NCBI RefSeq assembly: GCF_042651465.1 | Contig: NZ_JBHSCZ010000002.1 | Location: 992,001 to 1,056,000, forward strand | DNA: 64,000 nt | Source of the DNA: Ferruginibacter yonginensis | Lineage (GTDB): Bacteria > Bacteroidota > Bacteroidia > Chitinophagales > Chitinophagaceae | Reading direction: 5' to 3' | In this document: piece after piece, positions 44,471-54,464 of the stretch | How positions within the stretch are numbered: position 1 is the stretch's first letter | How the letters are laid out: the number at the start of each line of letters is the position of its first letter | The notes under the pieces: generated by a model | Seen by the model: only the letters and a program-made list of their open reading frames with translations | The model's database searches: none | Told to the model about the DNA's origin: nothing | Program-made: the position numbers and the translations under genes

Positions 44471-47400
44471 ATGAGCAGTAACATGAAACAAATCACTCTT
44501 TTAGCCATAATATTATCCGTAAATTTTATACAGTTGAAAGCACAAATTAAAAACGAGTACAACACACAGTGGAGTAAAATAAAGGCTTTTGAAGAAAAAG
44601 GTTTAGTGAAAGATGGTTTGCAAGAAGTATTAAAAATTTATAGCGATGCTGTAAAAACAAAAAACGAACCGCAACAAATGAAAGCATTGATGTACCAAAT
44701 GCGTTTTCAACAAACCTTGGTTGATGATAGCGAAACTAAAAACTACCAACTTATTGATTCGCTTATAAAAAAAGCTACAGCACCTACAAAAAATATTTTG
44801 CAAAGTATGCAAGCACAAATGTTGTTATCGTACTTACAAAATAATCGGTATAATTTATACAATCGTACCACTGAGGGTACAGCTGCACAAACCAATACTG
44901 ATTTTAAAACATGGAGTATACAACAGCTTCGTAATAAAATTATTGATTTATACAAAGCATCATTACAACAAAAAACATTGTTGCAAAATACGCCATACAC
45001 AAGCTACAATGCCATTATGGAGAAGGGTAAAAATACAGAGCACTTACGACCTACTTTGTATGATGTGTTGGCACACCAAGCGTTAGGTTTTTTTATGAGT
45101 ACCGAAAATGATGTTACTGAAGCAACCAGTCAATTTATTATAAATGATACGGCTGTCTTTGCACCCATACCAGCATTGGTACAACATCGTTTTACAACAA
45201 AAGATACGTCTGCTTTGTATTACAATGCTTTAATACTAATGCAAGATTTGATCAAGTTTCATGTAAAAGATGCACAAGCTGATGCTTTGTTAGATGTATA
45301 CCTTAAATATATATCGTTTGTAAACGAGCATGCTGTCATCAATAACAAACAAACATTGTATGAAGCAGCGTTACAAAATATTGAAAACAATTATAGCAAC
45401 AGCGCCGTTAGTGCACAAGCTACTTTTTTACGAGCAAGTATATACGAACAATTAGGTAATGAGTACAAGGCTTATACCAACACCACCCATCAATTCGCCT
45501 TGGTTACTGCTAGGGCTATTGCAGAAAAGGGATATAAAAACTTTCCGAAAAGTGAAGGAGGTATTAATTGTAAAAATTTAATAGCTCAAATTGATCAACC
45601 AAATATATCATTTCAAATAGAGGAAGTAAATGTACCCAACCAAGCTTTTAGGGCATTGCTTACTTTTAAAAACGTAACTACTATTTACTGTAAAATTATA
45701 AAAACCAATAAAGAACAAGTAAGCCTATTTCGTGGAGAAGATGAACAAATGAAATGGCAGAAGTTAGTAAACTTGCCAGCTCTAAAAAGTTGGACTGTTA
45801 CTATACCGGCTCAAAATGATTATCAAATGCATGGTGCAGAAATTAAGGTAGATGGCTTACCAGCAGGTGTGTATTATTTAGTTACTAGTTTAAAGCCTGA
45901 TTTTTCATTGAGTGATAATATTCTAAACAGTGCTGTTACCAATGTGAGTAGCATCAGTTATTTTAGTAATAATAACAATGAATTATATGTACTCAATAGA
46001 ACTACTGGCGCACCTATTGAAAAGGCAACGGTTCAAATATATAATAGTATATACGATAGTAAAACATCAACATATCAGTTACAAAAAAATAAAAGTTACA
46101 TAACTGATAAGAATGGATATGTAAAATTAGCTGTCGATAAAAATTATAATAATCAAAGAATTGAAATTAATTACAACAACGAACAATTGTTTACTGATGA
46201 TTATTTTTACTTAAGCCAATACAATAGTTACAATAAAGTAGTTGCCCAAAAGAGCAGTTTTTTATTTACTGATAGGGCTATTTACAGACCAGGACAAACC
46301 CTATTCTTTAAAGGTATTATGATAGGTACCGATACTTTAGGTAAAAATGCACAAGTATTGCCCAATCAAAAAACAACAGTAGTATTGTATGATAATAACC
46401 AACAAAAAGTAGCTCGTTTAAACCTCATCACCAATAATTATGGCTCATATAATGGTAGTTTCAGCATACCGCAGGGGTTATTAAATGGTCAATTTTATTT
46501 GCAAGATTCATTAACTAAAAAGCAACAATATTTTAGTGTAGAAGAATATAAACGTCCAAAATTTGCTACTACAATTGCTGCATCTAAAGGAATCTTTAAA
46601 TTAAATGACCGCATAAAAGTTACAGGTAATGCAAAGGCTTTTGCAGGTAATAATATTGATGGTGCTAAAGTGAGTTATAGGGTATTGCGAACAGTAGATT
46701 ACCCCATTTGGTGGTTTTATAAAAGTAGATTACCCATTTATAATGTAAAAGAGGTAGAAGTAACCAACGGTATTACCACAACTGACATTAATGGCAATTT
46801 TGATATTGTTTTTACGGCTTTGCCCGATGAAACAATCGATAAAAAATCACAGCCAACTTTTCAATTTAAAATTGTGGCAGATGTTACTGATATCAATGGT
46901 GAAACAAGAACAGGCACACAAACCATCAATGCTTCATACCAAAATATATTTTTAAATATTGATGCAGCTGATAAAGTATTGAAAGATAGTGTACATCAAA
47001 TAAGAATAACAAGTAATAATATTAATAACGATTTTGTAAAAACGCCTATTCAGGTAAAAGTAATAGCTTTAAAAGCACCTAATAAATTTTTTAGAGAAAG
47101 GTATTGGGAAGTGCCAGATGTATTTCTGATGGACAAAACAACCTATTATACTAATTTCCCTGATGATTTATATGCAAACGAAAACGATCCTGCAACTTGG
47201 GAGCAGGGTGATGTTGTTTATCAAAAAAATGATACTACTTCGGCAATGGGTAAATGGCAATGGTCATCATCTTTACAACTTGGTTGGTACAAATTTGTAG
47301 TAACTACTTTAAGTACTGATGGTACAACGATTACAGCAGAACGTTTTGTAGAAATTATGAATGCCGCTAGTATATTGAATGATGAAGCGATTAAAATAAC

Positions 47401-50400
47401 TACAGCAAAAAAGATGGTACAACCCGGAGAAGCATTGCCCTACACCATTTCTACAGCATTTGATAAAGTTTGGTTAGTACAAAATATTAGTACTGTAAAT
47501 GAACAATATAAAATTACGTATCCAACTTTTTCAAACCAGCAACCGTTGAATAACACTATACAAATTAGTGAGGCTGATAGAGGAGGCGTTCAATTACAAT
47601 ATGCTGCTGTGTACCATAATCGGTTTTATACTGGCTCAACACTAATTGATGTGCCTTGGACTAATAAACAATTAGACATTACTTACACCACTTTTAGAGA
47701 TAAAGTACTGCCGGGTAGCAATGAAAAATGGACGATTAACATAAAAGGTAAGCATGCTGATAAAGTTGCTGCCGAAGCATTGATTAGTATGTACGACGCC
47801 TCATTAGATGCCATTAAACCACATAGTTGGAATGATTTGAATGAGCTTTGGTCAACAAAATTCAATACGTCATTTTATACCGCAAACACTTTTGAGAAAG
47901 TAACATCTTTAGTAAACGATTTAAAGAAAGGCGGTTTTATTGAAGAGGTAGTTAAAATATATACTACTATAATCGATAACAGCTTGATCAATATGCGTTC
48001 AAAAATTATGATACGTGGCGTTTCAACATTCGCTTCTACAAAGTCTAAAATAGTTGTTGTAGATAAAAGTATTGAAATGGATTCAGTGCAATTCAATTTT
48101 AAAACCAATGATAATGCAATTGTTTCGCAGAGTAATAATAATAACAATATCAAGGATCCTGTTAAAGAAGTTCAGGTTAGAAAAAACTTCAACGAAACAG
48201 CTTTCTTTTTTCCTGAGTTACAAACAGATAGTGTAGGCGATATTCATTTCTCGTTTACGATGCCTGAGGCTTTAACCCAATGGAAAACGATGGTACTAGC
48301 CCACACAAAAGAGGCTGCTAGTGGTATGGCTGCGGCTACAACTATTACACAAAAACCAATAATGGTACAACCGACTGTACCTCGTTTTTTACGTGAAGGC
48401 GATTCTTTTGAAATGGCTGCTAAGGTAGTAAACACAGCTACTACAGAAATTACAGGTACAGCTACATTAACATTAATAGACGCTATCACTAATCAACCAG
48501 TTGATGGTTGGTTTAAAAACGTATTTCCGCAACAGTACTTTACGGTTCCAGCACAGCAGAGTGTTGCTATAAAATTTCCGGTTACTATTCCTAGTAACTT
48601 TAATAGTTCTCTAGTGTATCGTATTACGGTAACATCTAACGATAAAATGTTTACCGATGGTGAAGAGGCGGCAATACCTATTTTAAGTAATAGAATTTTA
48701 GTTACAGAAACATTGCCCATTAATTTAAAAAATGAAACAGCGAAATCGTTTCAATTTTTAAAATTATTGAATAGTGAACAAAGTAACACTTTAACACAAA
48801 AAGGTATTACAGTAGAGTTTACGAACAACCCTGCTTGGTATGCTGTACAAGCATTACCTTATTTAATGGAGTACCCATACGAGTGTGCTGAACAAACATT
48901 CAATAGGTATTTTGCCAATGCGGTAGCATCACAAATTGTTAGTGCTACTCCAAAAATAAAATCAATTTTTAATGAGTGGGCAAATGATAGTACTAATAAT
49001 AACGCCAATGCGTTTTTAAGTAACCTACAAAAAAATGAAAATTTAAAAGCTGTTTTATTAGAGGAAACACCTTGGGTTTTAAATGCACAAAATGAACAAC
49101 AACAAAAAAAGCAGATAGGGTTATTATTTAATTTGTTGAAGTTAGATGCTGAGAAAATAGCCATGTTTAATAAGCTGAAAGAAATGCAGTTGGGCGATGG
49201 TGGTTTTGCTTGGTTTAAAGGTGGACAGTCAGATGTTTATATTACACAATACATTGTTGAAAGTTTTGGGCATTTACAAAAGCTACAAGCTATTTCAAAA
49301 GCAGATATGGCAACGCTGCAACCTATGTTGTTAAAAGTAATTGCTTTTACTGATGAGCAAATAAAAAAACAGTACGATAATTTGATAAAGTATAAAGCGA
49401 ATTTGACTGGTAATAATCTGTCTACCAATGTTGTTCATTATTTGTATATGCGTAGCTTCTTTAAAGAGGTTGACATCGCTTCAAAAAATAAAAAAGCGGT
49501 TGCATATTATACACAGCAAGCTAATAAGTATTGGTTGCCACAAACTAAATATTTACAAGCAATGATTGCTTTAACAGCAGAGAGAAATGGCGATTCAAAA
49601 ACAGCGAAGGCAATCATAAAAGCATTACAACAATCAGCCATTGTAAATGATGAAATGGGGATGTATTGGAAAGATATGAGCAAAGCTGGCTACTATTGGC
49701 ACCAAGCACCTATTGAGGCACAAGCTTTATTAATTGAAGCTTTTTCAGAAATTGATGGAAACATTGCTACTGTTGATGCATTAAAAACATGGCTCCTTAA
49801 ACAAAAGCAAACCCAACAATGGGCTAGTACTAAGGCCACTGCTGCAGCATGTTATGCATTGTTGTTAAATGGTAGTAATTGGTTAGATGATAATAAGGAA
49901 GTAACTATCAATTTGGGTAATACTGTTATAAAAAGTACTGATCAACCTAAAGAAGCTGGTACAGGTTATTTTAAAAAACTCATACCTGCCGATAAAGTTA
50001 CAACTCAAATGGGCAATATTGCCGTTAGGTTAACAGGTGATACAAAAAATACAACTTCTTATGGCGCTGTTTATTGGCAATATTTTGAGGATGCTGATAA
50101 AGTAACAACTTCAGCAACTGCTTTACGTTTAAATAAGCAATTGTATCTACAACGTAATACATTTAAAGGGCCGGTATTAACACCTATTAGCGAAGGCGAT
50201 GAATTAAAAATTGGCGATAAAGTAGTAGTAAAAATTACTCTGAAAACAGATAGAGATTTGGAGTATGTGCATATGAAAGATTTACGTGCTGCTTGTATGG
50301 AACCCCTAAACACGTTGAGCAGTTACAAATGGCAAGGAGGTTTGGGGTATTATGAAACTACTAAAGATGCTAGTACGAACTTCTTTTTTAGTAATATACC

Positions 50401-50542
50401 TAAGGGTATGTATGTGTTTGAGTATAGTTTATTTGTAACTGCAGCTGGTAATTTTAGTAATGGCATTACAACCATTCAATGTATGTATGCACCTGAGTTT
50501 ACAAGTAATAGCGAAGGTGTAAGGGTTACTGCGGTACCATAA
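44471..50542 (+). CDS. Giant alpha-2-macroglobulin family protein (third in the window)
   Basis: 2023 residues from ATG 44471; ATG 44483 gives the more typical MKQITLLAIIL and is equally likely. It has an ordinary signal peptide (to about LKAQ) and no lipobox. Residues about 26-370 are helical. Macroglobulin beta domains follow, with an MG2 start at about 596 (FLFTDRAIYRPGQTLFFKG). At about 1170-1215 a stretch reads IMIRGVSTFASTKSKIVVVDK, reminiscent of a TonB-receptor plug. The A2M domain begins near 1240 (NETAFFFPELQTDSVGD, PEALTQWKTMVLAHT). The thioester motif is YPYECAEQ, with C1472, followed by LGDGGFAWFKGGQSDVYI. A2M proteins covalently trap proteases; bacterial ones often act with PBP1C, whose gene lies 4 kb downstream. 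It has its own terminator. Confidence 0.92.
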   Translation: MSSNMKQITLLAIILSVNFIQLKAQIKNEYNTQWSKIKAFEEKGLVKDGLQEVLKIYSDAVKTKNEPQQMKALMYQMRFQQTLVDDSETKNYQLIDSLIKKATAPTKNILQSMQAQMLLSYLQNNRYNLYNRTTEGTAAQTNTDFKTWSIQQLRNKIIDLYKASLQQKTLLQNTPYTSYNAIMEKGKNTEHLRPTLYDVLAHQALGFFMSTENDVTEATSQFIINDTAVFAPIPALVQHRFTTKDTSALYYNALILMQDLIKFHVKDAQADALLDVYLKYISFVNEHAVINNKQTLYEAALQNIENNYSNSAVSAQATFLRASIYEQLGNEYKAYTNTTHQFALVTARAIAEKGYKNFPKSEGGINCKNLIAQIDQPNISFQIEEVNVPNQAFRALLTFKNVTTIYCKIIKTNKEQVSLFRGEDEQMKWQKLVNLPALKSWTVTIPAQNDYQMHGAEIKVDGLPAGVYYLVTSLKPDFSLSDNILNSAVTNVSSISYFSNNNNELYVLNRTTGAPIEKATVQIYNSIYDSKTSTYQLQKNKSYITDKNGYVKLAVDKNYNNQRIEINYNNEQLFTDDYFYLSQYNSYNKVVAQKSSFLFTDRAIYRPGQTLFFKGIMIGTDTLGKNAQVLPNQKTTVVLYDNNQQKVARLNLITNNYGSYNGSFSIPQGLLNGQFYLQDSLTKKQQYFSVEEYKRPKFATTIAASKGIFKLNDRIKVTGNAKAFAGNNIDGAKVSYRVLRTVDYPIWWFYKSRLPIYNVKEVEVTNGITTTDINGNFDIVFTALPDETIDKKSQPTFQFKIVADVTDINGETRTGTQTINASYQNIFLNIDAADKVLKDSVHQIRITSNNINNDFVKTPIQVKVIALKAPNKFFRERYWEVPDVFLMDKTTYYTNFPDDLYANENDPATWEQGDVVYQKNDTTSAMGKWQWSSSLQLGWYKFVVTTLSTDGTTITAERFVEIMNAASILNDEAIKITTAKKMVQPGEALPYTISTAFDKVWLVQNISTVNEQYKITYPTFSNQQPLNNTIQISEADRGGVQLQYAAVYHNRFYTGSTLIDVPWTNKQLDITYTTFRDKVLPGSNEKWTINIKGKHADKVAAEALISMYDASLDAIKPHSWNDLNELWSTKFNTSFYTANTFEKVTSLVNDLKKGGFIEEVVKIYTTIIDNSLINMRSKIMIRGVSTFASTKSKIVVVDKSIEMDSVQFNFKTNDNAIVSQSNNNNNIKDPVKEVQVRKNFNETAFFFPELQTDSVGDIHFSFTMPEALTQWKTMVLAHTKEAASGMAAATTITQKPIMVQPTVPRFLREGDSFEMAAKVVNTATTEITGTATLTLIDAITNQPVDGWFKNVFPQQYFTVPAQQSVAIKFPVTIPSNFNSSLVYRITVTSNDKMFTDGEEAAIPILSNRILVTETLPINLKNETAKSFQFLKLLNSEQSNTLTQKGITVEFTNNPAWYAVQALPYLMEYPYECAEQTFNRYFANAVASQIVSATPKIKSIFNEWANDSTNNNANAFLSNLQKNENLKAVLLEETPWVLNAQNEQQQKKQIGLLFNLLKLDAEKIAMFNKLKEMQLGDGGFAWFKGGQSDVYITQYIVESFGHLQKLQAISKADMATLQPMLLKVIAFTDEQIKKQYDNLIKYKANLTGNNLSTNVVHYLYMRSFFKEVDIASKNKKAVAYYTQQANKYWLPQTKYLQAMIALTAERNGDSKTAKAIIKALQQSAIVNDEMGMYWKDMSKAGYYWHQAPIEAQALLIEAFSEIDGNIATVDALKTWLLKQKQTQQWASTKATAAACYALLLNGSNWLDDNKEVTINLGNTVIKSTDQPKEAGTGYFKKLIPADKVTTQMGNIAVRLTGDTKNTTSYGAVYWQYFEDADKVTTSATALRLNKQLYLQRNTFKGPVLTPISEGDELKIGDKVVVKITLKTDRDLEYVHMKDLRAACMEPLNTLSSYKWQGGLGYYETTKDASTNFFFSNIPKGMYVFEYSLFVTAAGNFSNGITTIQCMYAPEFTSNSEGVRVTAVP

Positions 50543-50566
50543 AAATTTTAAAAAAGATTTTTATAA

Positions 50567-50592
50567 GGAGTGTGATGAACACTCCTTTTTTT
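50567..50592 (+). terminator. Rho-independent terminator after the third A2M gene
   Basis: GGAGTGT (50567-50573) pairs with ACACTCC (50579-50585) around GATGA, followed by seven T residues. Confidence 0.9.
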
Positions 50593-50629
50593 GTATTTTA
50601 AATTAATTTTAAATACAAAAATTATATTG

Positions 50630-51019
50630 ATGAGCCAGCATGATGCAGTGTACAACATACCATTACGTTATCGTAAAATAGAAAATCTACACATAGTTTT
50701 TTGGTTGTTTAAAGATGTTGCATGGTGTATGGTTTGGAAACCCTTGGGCATTTTAATGATTATACCTACTATGTTTATTGCTATTTTAATTGCATGGCGT
50801 ACAAGGCAATTTGTGAGTGAATTATTTCATAACCTGGCCATTGCATTTTGGATCACCGCCAATAGTTATTGGATGATTAGCGAATTTTTACATTTTGATA
50901 CAATGGTTGTAATAGGCGCTATCACCTATAAACATATTGCTTTATTACCTTTTGCAGTGGGCATTTTATTATTGACGTATTATTATATTTTTTATAAAGA
51001 ACAACAATTATCAAAGTAG
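50630..51019 (+). CDS. Small membrane protein, unknown function
   Basis: 129 residues from ATG 50630 (MSQHDAVYNIPLRYRK); a longer frame opening with TTG at 50591 would start within the terminator of the preceding gene and is rejected. Three to four hydrophobic segments are visible: FWLFKDVAWCMVW, LGILMIIPTMFIAILIAW, LAIAFWITANSYWMISEFL and IALLPFAVGILLLTYYYIFY. The first short segment may be amphipathic. The family is unknown to me. The aromatic-rich pattern is seen in other short Bacteroidota membrane proteins. It converges with the J-domain-like gene. Confidence 0.72.
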   Translation: MSQHDAVYNIPLRYRKIENLHIVFWLFKDVAWCMVWKPLGILMIIPTMFIAILIAWRTRQFVSELFHNLAIAFWITANSYWMISEFLHFDTMVVIGAITYKHIALLPFAVGILLLTYYYIFYKEQQLSK

Positions 51020-51029
51020 TAGATGTTGT

Positions 51030-52085
51030 TTAAAAATCACTAATAAACCCCATCAACATAAATTCAACATCATCTATATCGTGTATATTTTTAATGTCAT
51101 CTTCTAACGATTTTTTTATGCGCTTTAAATCTTTTAATTCTTTGTTGACATTGTCATGAGGTGTTGTTACTTTTTTTCGTTTTGATGTATGTGTTGCTTT
51201 CCGCCATGCTTGTCCAAAAATATGTTCATCTACATCATTTTTAAGTTGTAATAATTTGTGGCGAAGTACTTTATTAAATGCTTTTAATTTATCGATAGAA
51301 AAAAAGCTTTGTGTATCCACTACTGCATTTAATACGTTTGCTTGTTGTTGTAATTGCAACATGGCTAATAAATCTTCAGCATCTCTTGCAGCGGTGAGTT
51401 GTTGCATTAAAGCCTCTTTCTGCTTCTTTTTTGCAACATCTTGCTCCATATCTGGATGAAGCATTTTTGCTAAAGTTTTATAAAGATCTTTAATAGTGGT
51501 ATTAGGTGCCGCTGTGGTTTCTTTTATAATGTCATAATAAGCCGTGTTATCATGTATGGTTTCATTTTCAACTGTTTCGTTTTCATTGTTGGCATATTGG
51601 GTACTGTTATGCTGTTGCTTTTGTTTGTTTTTTTCTTTAACCTTTTGTTGTTTGGTACTTAATAATTGTGCTTGTTGTGTAACAAATTCATTGTATAAAT
51701 TTCTTGCAGCTTCACTATAGTTTACCGTATCGCTCAACATAGCAATAGCAAACACAATAAAATTTTCATGAATGGCTTTTGGTATTTTTCTTTGCTGTGT
51801 AATTATATTTTGAGCATGTTGCACCAATTTTACTTTTGATTGTGCTATGGCTACCAATTGGGGTACAATTTTTTGTCGTACCAAAGTATCTAACTGTGCT
51901 TTTTCAAAAGCAATACGTTTAGCCTCTTGCTCATATTCATAAATACTTTCAATGTAGTGGTTAAACTTTTTTATTTCTTTTTCAAGTAACGTATCTTTTT
52001 TGTTGTGTGTTTGGGTAATTACAATAATGGGTAGGTTATTAGGCTGGTTAACTTCAGTATTAAGCGGTGTATTATTGTTATTCAT
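51030..52085 (-). CDS. J-domain-like (HPD-containing) coiled-coil protein
   Basis: 351 residues from ATG 52085 (MNNNNTPLN). An upstream in-frame ATG at 52163 would add a basic 26-residue stretch and is less likely, since 51030-52085 is the part with typical composition. After an Asn/Thr-rich N-terminus come long helices rich in Gln and Lys (about 35-170). A segment around residue 200 reads IKDLYKTLAKMLHPDMEQD, with HPD at 210-212, followed by helices like those of J-domain cochaperones. The C-terminal 100 residues are helical with a basic patch (KATHTSKRKKVTTPHD). Whether it stimulates an Hsp70 is unproven; a DnaJ-like role is inference from the HPD and preceding helix. Confidence 0.7.
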   Translation of the reverse strand: MNNNNTPLNTEVNQPNNLPIIVITQTHNKKDTLLEKEIKKFNHYIESIYEYEQEAKRIAFEKAQLDTLVRQKIVPQLVAIAQSKVKLVQHAQNIITQQRKIPKAIHENFIVFAIAMLSDTVNYSEAARNLYNEFVTQQAQLLSTKQQKVKEKNKQKQQHNSTQYANNENETVENETIHDNTAYYDIIKETTAAPNTTIKDLYKTLAKMLHPDMEQDVAKKKQKEALMQQLTAARDAEDLLAMLQLQQQANVLNAVVDTQSFFSIDKLKAFNKVLRHKLLQLKNDVDEHIFGQAWRKATHTSKRKKVTTPHDNVNKELKDLKRIKKSLEDDIKNIHDIDDVEFMLMGFISDF

Positions 52086-52504
52086 TTGTTGAGTATGGAG
52101 CCTAATAAGGATACGTTTGTAAAGCAATTTATACCCAAATGTAAATCTTTTTTTACTTACCATTCATCATACATACTTTACCATTCGTGAATAACAAAGT
52201 ACCAATTATCGCAATCATTTAGGCAAATAATATTACACACATATACCTTTGATGTATCAAAATAAACCAGTGCCTAGCACTACTAACAAAATGAGCCATT
52301 TACTTGCTGCATTACTTTTTAACTACCGTCAAAACGTAAAACCACCTTCCGGCAGCTACTGTTAATTTCTACTGAATATCTTTTTGTATTTACAGTTTTA
52401 TTGTAACATTAAAAGTAATAATATTGGTTATTGTTATACCCTTACGATATATCTGTACTACCAAATGCATATACATTTCAATCACAATTAAATAAAATCA
52501 AACA
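52086..52504. other. Long AT-rich intergenic region with promoter-like sequence only
   Basis: 419 bp between the divergent J-domain-like and SPFH genes. I see a TACCTTTG box at 52244-52251 with TTTA 22 bases upstream, reading toward the SPFH gene but 250 bp away from it. A weak TATATCTG lies nearer the gene. No tRNA, riboswitch or small reading frame is convincing. A CCGGCAGC at about 52350 recalls the end of the subtype B repeats but nothing else matches. Confidence 0.5.
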
Positions 52505-54427
52505 ATGGATTATCAACTGTTTTTTGCCCATTATTGGTGGGTATTCGTAATTATTTTATTGGTACTTTTTTACAAGTTTGTACTCAGGGTTTTCTTCGGT
52601 ATGGTCATTGTACCCGAAAACCGTATTGGTTTAGTTACCAAAAAATTTGTACTCTTCGGTGCTAACAAAGAATTGCCTGATGGCCGTATTATTGCTACAA
52701 AGGGTGAAGCTGGTTTTCAAGCAAAAGCACTAGCACCAGGCCTTTACTGGGGCATGTGGCCTTGGCAGTATGGCGTTGATATGCAATCGTTCACTGTAAT
52801 ACCTGAAGGTAAAATTGGTTTGGTATTATCTAACGATGGAGCAGAAATACCTACAGGTGCTATATTAGCTCGTAAAGTAGATAGCGATAACTTTCAAGAT
52901 GCTGAAAAGTTTTTGGTTAATGGTGGTCAAAAAGGTCGTCAAACCGCCTACATCACAGCAGGTACCTATCGTATCAATACATTCGCATTTACCATTACTA
53001 TTGCTGATATGGTAATCATTCATGAAAACATGGTAGGTATTGTAACAACGCTTGATGGTCACCCTATTGAAAGTGGACAAATTGCTGGTAAGTACATTGA
53101 TGGTCATAATAACTTTCAGGATTTTGATACCTTCTTAAAAAATGATGGTAACAGAGGTTTGCAACCAACCATTGTATTGGCTGGTAGTTACAACATTAAC
53201 CCTTGGGCTATTCAAATAGAAGAAGTGCCGATGACAGATGTACCTATTGGCCATGTAGGTGTTGTTATTAGTTATATTGGTGAAGATGGTAAAGACCTTA
53301 CTGGCGATAGTTTTAAACATGGTAATATTGTAAGTAAAGGACAACGTGGTGTGTGGATGGAAGCTTTCGGACCAGGTAAATACCCCATTAATAAATACAC
53401 TATGAAGGTTGAATTGGTGCCTACTACCAACCTTGTACTTAATTGGGCAAATGCTCGTAGCGAAAGTCATCAACTCGATAAAAACTTAAGCACTATTACC
53501 GTACGTTCAAGAGATGGTTTCCCGTTTAATTTAGATGTAAGCCAAATCATTCACATACCTGCTAACGAAGCACCTAAAGTAATTGCACGTTTTGGTAGTA
53601 TGAATAATTTAGTGAGTCAAGTTTTAGAACCAACCATTGGTAACTATTTTAGAAACTCTGCACAAGACAGTGATGTAATCTCTTTCTTAAGTACTCGTAA
53701 AGAACGCCAAAGCAGTGCTAAAGAGCATATACGTGAAGTTTTAGAAGAGTATAATGTAAATGCGGTGGATACTTTAATTGGTGATATTGTTCCCCCAGAG
53801 GCATTGATGAAAACCTTGACAGATAGAAAAATTGCAGAGGAAGAACAAAAAACGTATCAAACCCAAAAAATGGCGCAAGAGCAACGTCAAGGTATGGAAA
53901 AAGAAACGGCTATTGCTGATATGCAAAAAGAAATTGTAAAAGCACAACAAAGTGTTGAAATTGCGCAACGTACAGCTGATGCTACTGTAAAAAAAGCAGA
54001 AGGCGATGCTAATAGTTTAAAGCTACAAGTAGATGCGGAAGCTACAGCTACTAAAATGAGGGCGAATGCCGAAGCAGAGGCTACCAAAGCAAGAGCAGGT
54101 GCACAAGCAGAAGCGACCAAATTAAATGCAAGTGCCGATGCTGAAAAAATTAGTAAAACAGGTTTAGCAGAAGCTGAAAAAATTATGGCAATTGGTAAAT
54201 CAACGGCTGAAGCGTATGAGCTACAAGTAAAAGCTATGGGTGGCGATAACTTTACTCGTTTTAAAGTAACAGAAGAAATAGGTAAAGGCAATATTAAAGT
54301 GATGCCAGATATTTTAATTGGCGGTAGCAACGGAACCGATGGTGGCATAAACGGTTTATTAGGTATGAAGTTGATGGAGTTGATGGATGTAAAAAAAGAT
54401 ACAAAATTAGATAACCCATTAACGTAA
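52505..54427 (+). CDS. SPFH-domain (flotillin-like) membrane protein
   Basis: 640 residues. An N-terminal membrane anchor (WWVFVIILLVLFYKFVLRVFF) is followed by a long beta-rich region of about 300 residues with repeated VPENRIGLV / IPEGKIGLV / IHENMVGIV / VPIGHVGVV strands. This is a duplicated N-terminal barrel not found in short flotillins. The SPFH core (SITVRSRDGF-like, here STITVRSRDGFPFNLDVSQIIHIP) comes next, then EVLEEYNVNAVDTLIGDIVPPEAL. A long Ala/Glu/Lys coiled coil (about 470-590) ends the helical part, with a Gly-rich tail. Such proteins organise membrane microdomains as oligomeric rings. It is 37 bp upstream of pbpC and likely co-transcribed. Confidence 0.9.
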   Translation: MDYQLFFAHYWWVFVIILLVLFYKFVLRVFFGMVIVPENRIGLVTKKFVLFGANKELPDGRIIATKGEAGFQAKALAPGLYWGMWPWQYGVDMQSFTVIPEGKIGLVLSNDGAEIPTGAILARKVDSDNFQDAEKFLVNGGQKGRQTAYITAGTYRINTFAFTITIADMVIIHENMVGIVTTLDGHPIESGQIAGKYIDGHNNFQDFDTFLKNDGNRGLQPTIVLAGSYNINPWAIQIEEVPMTDVPIGHVGVVISYIGEDGKDLTGDSFKHGNIVSKGQRGVWMEAFGPGKYPINKYTMKVELVPTTNLVLNWANARSESHQLDKNLSTITVRSRDGFPFNLDVSQIIHIPANEAPKVIARFGSMNNLVSQVLEPTIGNYFRNSAQDSDVISFLSTRKERQSSAKEHIREVLEEYNVNAVDTLIGDIVPPEALMKTLTDRKIAEEEQKTYQTQKMAQEQRQGMEKETAIADMQKEIVKAQQSVEIAQRTADATVKKAEGDANSLKLQVDAEATATKMRANAEAEATKARAGAQAEATKLNASADAEKISKTGLAEAEKIMAIGKSTAEAYELQVKAMGGDNFTRFKVTEEIGKGNIKVMPDILIGGSNGTDGGINGLLGMKLMELMDVKKDTKLDNPLT

Positions 54428-54464
54428 CAACCAATACAAAAAAACTACATTAGCATTTTAAAAA

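Noticed and set aside
52340..52370. CCGGCAGC in the gap before the SPFH gene as another copy of the dispersed repeat
   Set aside because: Only about nine bases match the subtype B end; the left block and internal stem are missing.
53887..54348. 153-codon antisense frame with Ala/Ser/Val repeats in the SPFH gene
   Set aside because: Mirror image of the Ala/Glu/Lys coiled-coil codons; not a gene.
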